Source: G963674505 sp964575975 (lineage in GTDB: Bacteria > Desulfobacterota > Desulfobacteria > Desulfobacterales > SKZT01). Taken from it: a DNA stretch of 10,660 nucleotides. The notes under the pieces are model-generated. The model had not been told where the DNA came from. It saw only the letters and a program-made list of their open reading frames with translations, and ran no database searches. Below are positions 7,832 through 10,660 of this stretch, piece after piece (the first letter of the stretch is position 1; every line of letters begins with the position of its first letter). The DNA lies in NCBI GenBank assembly GCA_964575975.1, contig CAZNTU010000192.1, forward strand, positions 1 to 10,660. The letters are read 5' to 3'. A program made the translations under genes and the position numbers.

Positions 7832-8896
7832 CTACAAATCCAAAGGGCTCCGCACTCCCTTGCCTCCCTTGTTCAAGACATGGGTGTAGATCATTGTCGT
7901 GGCCACGTCCTTGTGGCCTAGCAATTCCTGAATGGTGCGAATGTCGTATCCTTCCGACAAAAGATGGGTAGCGAACGAATGCCTAAAGACGTGCGGCGTG
8001 ACATGTTTGTTTATGTCCGTTTTTTTTACCGCCTCCGCAACCGCGCGCTGTACCGTTCCGTCGTAAACGTGATGCCTCCGCATCTCCCCGGTTCGCGGAT
8101 CTTTCGAAATGTGCGCCGCTGGAAAAACGTACTGCCAACCCCACTGTCTGGAGGCGTTCGGATATTTTCTGGCGAGAGCGTAAGGCAAATAGACGCTTCC
8201 GAACCCGTTGGCCAAATCTTGCTCGTGCTGTTTTTTGACCTTCTCGAGATGCTCCCCGATCTCGGGCTTTAGCGAACCGGGAAAAATCGTCGTTCGATCC
8301 TTGAAACCCTTCCCGCTTCGGACCACGATTTGGTCCAGCGCGTAATCAAGGTCTTTTATCCTGAGCCGAAGACATTCCTTTAGCCGCAAGCCGCCGCCGA
8401 AAAGAAGCTTGCAAACAAGAAGGGAGACGCCCTTCATTTGCCGGAATATGGAAAGGCACTCCTCCTTGGTGCAGACCACCGGAAGACGGTCCGGTTCGTT
8501 GGCCCTGAAGGAATCGATTTCGTCAAGCTCGATTTTCAAAACGTCCCGGTATAGAAACAGAATGGCGTTGAACGCTTGGTTCTGGGTCGATGCCGATACG
8601 TTCCGGTCCAGCGCCAAGGAGGTCAGGAAAGCCTCGATTTCCCTTTCCGCCATGTCTTTCGGATGTTTCTTGTCGTGAAACAGAATATATTGGCGCATCC
8701 AGGAAACATAGGTTTTCTCCGTGCTCAGAGAGTAATGCCGCATTCTCATGATCGCCCTGGCCCGATCTAGAAGTTTCGGGGGCTGTCCGCCGTTCTCCGC
8801 GATTTTCGACCACTTCGAGCGAACTTCGTCCTCGGCGGGATCTCTGAATTTTTTTCGCCTGTTCTTAAATTTGGATTGAAATCTTTCCTTGCTCAT
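7832..8896 (-). CDS. intI: Integron integrase (IntI family tyrosine recombinase)
   Basis: 354 residues, closely similar in layout to class 1 IntI (337) apart from a charged N-terminal extension of about 40 residues. Start fixed by AAGGAAGGA 8 bases upstream on the minus strand. The core-binding domain carries the typical HYSLSTEKTYVSWMRQYI and FLTSLA stretches. Catalytic residues are all present: Arg171 (GGGLRLKECLRLR), Lys196 (SGKGFKD), His302 and Arg305 (HVFRHSFATHLL), His328 (LLGHKD) and Tyr337 (MIYTHVL). The IntI-specific insert at about 232-260 (LPYALARKYPNASRQWGW) separates it from XerC/D, and the protein ends in RSPLDL like IntI1. IntI recombines attI with attC hairpins to capture gene cassettes. 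No clear attC is seen in the window, and the plus-strand genes on its 3' side are in the wrong orientation for a reversed array. Family call is very firm; activity is inferred. Confidence 0.95.
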   Translation of the reverse strand: MSKERFQSKFKNRRKKFRDPAEDEVRSKWSKIAENGGQPPKLLDRARAIMRMRHYSLSTEKTYVSWMRQYILFHDKKHPKDMAEREIEAFLTSLALDRNVSASTQNQAFNAILFLYRDVLKIELDEIDSFRANEPDRLPVVCTKEECLSIFRQMKGVSLLVCKLLFGGGLRLKECLRLRIKDLDYALDQIVVRSGKGFKDRTTIFPGSLKPEIGEHLEKVKKQHEQDLANGFGSVYLPYALARKYPNASRQWGWQYVFPAAHISKDPRTGEMRRHHVYDGTVQRAVAEAVKKTDINKHVTPHVFRHSFATHLLSEGYDIRTIQELLGHKDVATTMIYTHVLNKGGKGVRSPLDL

Positions 8897-9047
8897 GTTA
8901 AGAGTCCTTCCTTAAGTGCTTTAAAGAGCTATTGAGCAAAAAATTGCGAAAGGATGTCGTTTTTTCGCGAAAGGTCCAAAAAATTTCAAGAAGAAGGTTT
9001 CGGCAACCGGCCGTGTATTTTTTTGTCGAGACCATATGGAGAATCGC

Positions 9048-9080
9048 ACGGCCCTTTCTCAGAAAAGGCCGTCGATTTTT
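9048..9080 (+). terminator. Hairpin with T-run (rho-independent-like)
   Basis: ACGGCC (9048-9053) pairs with GGCCGT (9067-9072), extended by TTT/AAA with one bulged C, and a T5 tract follows at 9076-9080. This fits a plus-strand terminator, but no plus-strand gene precedes it within 1.4 kb. It may insulate the downstream gene from antisense transcription or be an attenuator. Confidence 0.5.
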
Positions 9081-9107
9081 CCCCGGCATTGTCGAACGAA
9101 TCATACA

Positions 9108-9141
9108 ACTGAAACCATATCGTTTCAAGCCAATTGTTAAA
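9108..9141. promoter_or_regulatory. Conserved upstream motif, also present near 492-535
   Basis: ATCGTTTCAAG, two variable bases, then AATTGTT occur both here (9118-9137) and before the decayed copy (510-529). In both places a GAAAC/AAACG half precedes GTTTC to make a dyad. Conservation while neighbouring bases diverge hints at a promoter, operator or recombination site belonging to this gene family. Confidence 0.45.
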
Positions 9142-9166
9142 GGGAAGTGGCCGGGATTTCCAAGGT

Positions 9167-10093
9167 ATGGATCGACATTGTCTCGAACACGACCGCGAAA
9201 TGGACTTGGTGTCGTTGATGGACTTGAAATCGAGAATGACCGCGCTTAACAATTTCCTTTCCGATATCTACCAAAACGAAGGGGCAAGGATAAGCCTGCT
9301 TCTGTCCCGTCTCGGTTTCGGCGCCGCCGAAATCCAAACTCTTCGCGCCAGTCACGCGGAAAAACTTGCGGAAGGGCTTTGCGAAATCCTTCGTAATCGC
9401 GTTTTCAACAAAAGAGAACGTCTGTTCCAGTTGATCTCCGGCAGATACGGTCTCGAAAAGGGCAATCCCAAATCCTTGAGAAGCACCGGCGCCCGAATAG
9501 GCCTTTCCGGGGAACGGGTGCGACAACTCGAGCGAAAAGCGTTGGAGCTTTGCAGAAAGCCCGATCGCATCGAGGAAATGGAAAGCGCGTTTGGAACGTT
9601 GGCGCGGGATATCCTCGCAAGGGAAGGACGGCCCGGTTCCGAAGCTCAATCCGACCCGGCAGGAAAACCGGCTGAAAAGAAAGGCGTTCGAAACGCCGAA
9701 GAGAAAGCATGCGACCTTGTGGTCGGAAAGACTGCGGCCGGCGAATACGCGATCGTTTTACGTCCCCGAAAGAAAAGCGGAAGCGGGGAAATCGTCTTGG
9801 TAAAGAACGAGGCCGAAACGTTTCACCAAAATATGGCCGAAGCCATGAAAAAACTCGGATGGCGAAGTTCGAGAGTTTCTCGCGAACTATCCGAAATCAA
9901 GAACAAGTATCCCCGCGCATACGAAAAATGGGAAAAGGAGGAAGACGAAAAGCTTGAATGCGGTTTTAACGAAGGTTTGAAGATCGAGGAACTCTCGGGA
10001 ATTCTGGGGAGGCAGCCAAGCGCCGTAAGGTCAAGGCTGGAAAAGCTTGGAATATTGAAGGGCTCCGTCGGTATCGCGAGCACGGAGGATTGA
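9167..10093 (+). CDS. DNA-binding protein with sigma-region-4-like helix-turn-helix
   Basis: 308 residues from ATG 9167; TTG 9134, ATG 9200 and ATG 9218 are in-frame alternatives, and the alignment with the left copy begins near 9218. Residues about 35-90 form a helical, leucine-rich domain. Residues about 95-132 (SLRSTGARIGLSGERVRQLE, then RKALELCR) match the sigma-70 region 4 helix-turn-helix pattern. A Lys/Glu-rich linker and a small strand-rich segment (about 183-213) follow. Residues 251-297 (EKWEKEEDEKL ... LSGILGRQPSAVRSRLEKLG) look like a Myb/SANT-like or HTH tail seen in DNA-acting proteins. No sigma region 2 is present, so it is unlikely to be a working sigma factor; a transcription regulator or mobile-element accessory protein fits better. 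A degenerate copy lies at 640-1026. Confidence 0.65.
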   Translation: MDRHCLEHDREMDLVSLMDLKSRMTALNNFLSDIYQNEGARISLLLSRLGFGAAEIQTLRASHAEKLAEGLCEILRNRVFNKRERLFQLISGRYGLEKGNPKSLRSTGARIGLSGERVRQLERKALELCRKPDRIEEMESAFGTLARDILAREGRPGSEAQSDPAGKPAEKKGVRNAEEKACDLVVGKTAAGEYAIVLRPRKKSGSGEIVLVKNEAETFHQNMAEAMKKLGWRSSRVSRELSEIKNKYPRAYEKWEKEEDEKLECGFNEGLKIEELSGILGRQPSAVRSRLEKLGILKGSVGIASTED

Positions 10094-10128
10094 CAAGGCG
10101 TATGTCGCGCGTGCGAATTGCAGGGGAA

Positions 10129-10590
10129 ATGAAAACGAAACTGAATATCAAAAGAGGTGAAAGAGGAACGAAAAAACTGAGCGACAAGTACGGCGACAGG
10201 CTTGTGTGCGTAAGATACCGTTACGATCCGGTCAGGATGAAGCGTTACAAGACCGTCGAATTGATCGAGGAGGAAACCGAATGGAAGCCGCCGGAAAAAA
10301 AACGAGAGACGGAACGCGAGGGCAGTGTGTCGAATCGGTTGACGAAAGAGGTAAAAATTCCTCAGAAAAAGGAAGCCGATCCGTCAACAGATTCGACCCA
10401 CTACCAACCCGAAATTGTCGGCATCCGCGTAGGTCTCGACGAAACGCATCTTCAAAGGCAACTGAGAAAAGCGGGGGCGAAATGGGACCGGAAAAGAAGG
10501 CTGTGGATTGCAAGAAAGGAGGTGGCTTTCAACATGGGACTGCAAGACCGGATAGAGATCCTCGACGTCGGCGGAGAACAGGGGGCTTGA
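10129..10590 (+). CDS. Conserved hypothetical protein with 'GAKWD..RRLW' C-terminal motif
   Basis: 153 residues from ATG 10129, preceded by AGGGGAA; it begins 35 bp after the stop of the DNA-binding gene, so the two are probably co-transcribed. The N-terminus (KKLSDKYGDRLVCVRYRYD then KRYKTVELIEEE) and C-terminus (QLRKAGAKWDRKRRLWIARK) form a recognisable small family that I recall as being found near tyrosine recombinases and other mobile elements. The C-terminal block resembles the DUF5710-like 'GARWD..KKVWYV' nucleic-acid-handling motif. The middle (about 50-95) is charged and low complexity. No function is known to me. It may be a DNA or RNA clamp working with the neighbouring HTH protein or the integrase. 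Confidence 0.7.
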   Translation: MKTKLNIKRGERGTKKLSDKYGDRLVCVRYRYDPVRMKRYKTVELIEEETEWKPPEKKRETEREGSVSNRLTKEVKIPQKKEADPSTDSTHYQPEIVGIRVGLDETHLQRQLRKAGAKWDRKRRLWIARKEVAFNMGLQDRIEILDVGGEQGA

Positions 10591-10610
10591 CAAAATGTCA
10601 TCTACATAGT

Positions 10611-10644
10611 GCCTGAACGAAAAGTTGAAGAACGCGTCAACTTT
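10611..10644. repeat. Inverted repeat after the last gene
   Basis: AAAGTTGA (10621-10628) and TCAACTTT (10637-10644) make a perfect 8-bp stem around an 8-nt loop, preceded by GCCTGAAC. No T-tract follows. Its place just after a stop codon would suit a terminator or the start of an attC-like site, but the window ends before this can be judged. Confidence 0.35.
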
Positions 10645-10660
10645 GCGCGCGGCTGAATTC

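Larger units (their letters stand above)
8897..9166. other. Divergent spacer between intI and the DNA-binding gene; expected attI location
   Basis: 270 bp with no gene. It should hold the intI promoter and, in the usual integron layout, attI. It contains a hairpin plus T-run at 9048-9080, a T7 stretch at 9018-9024 after a small dyad, and a GAAAC..GTTTC dyad at 9110-9125 followed by AATTGTTAAAG. The GTTAAAG at 9135-9141 approaches the GTTRRRY core of attI but has G in the last position. No LexA-type CTGT-N8-ACAG box is visible. Confidence 0.4.

Overview
The window is about 10.7 kb of accessory DNA from a bacterium. No rRNA, tRNA or core housekeeping gene is visible, so the lineage cannot be fixed from sequence alone. 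An integron-type integrase, Rpn-like nuclease, MNT and PIN modules, caspase-like and papain-like peptidases and good Shine-Dalgarno sites suggest a Gram-negative-type, gene-exchange-rich genome. The spirochaete, Planctomycetes-Verrucomicrobia-Lentisphaerae or proteobacterial ranges are all possible. Composition is patchy: the peptidase pair (about 1.4-5.2 kb) is clearly GC-rich, whereas the MNT/PIN stretch (about 6.5-7.6 kb) is AT-richer, which points to separate origins.

Layout from left to right. 1-639 has no convincing gene, only small dyads. 640-1026 is a shortened, apparently decayed copy of the gene at 9167-10093. 1027-1384 is a leader with two dyads. 1385-5198 is a tight two-gene unit: a papain-like cysteine peptidase with a C-terminal alpha/beta-hydrolase-like region, then an SGNH hydrolase fused to a metacaspase-like C14 peptidase. 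Next come a consensus-like promoter and an Rpn-type PD-(D/E)XK nuclease/'transposase' (5491-6396). An MNT nucleotidyltransferase follows (6521-6820) with only a fossil of a HEPN partner, then a PIN toxin and its small putative antitoxin (6919-7581). A structured 250-bp convergent spacer separates these from an integron integrase on the minus strand (7832-8896). Divergent from it is a DNA-binding, sigma-region-4-like gene (9167-10093), and a small protein with a C-terminal wrap-up motif ends the window (10129-10590).

How it may work together. The two peptidase genes are 37 bp apart and read as one functional unit. Each joins a cysteine peptidase to a second hydrolase-type domain, and the cargo-rich neighbourhood (integrase, Rpn, toxin modules) resembles a defence or mobile island. 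A role in triggered proteolysis or cell suicide is a hypothesis, not something the sequence proves. The relics of the 9.2-kb DNA-binding gene at both ends suggest that the block between them was inserted or shuffled between duplicated copies.
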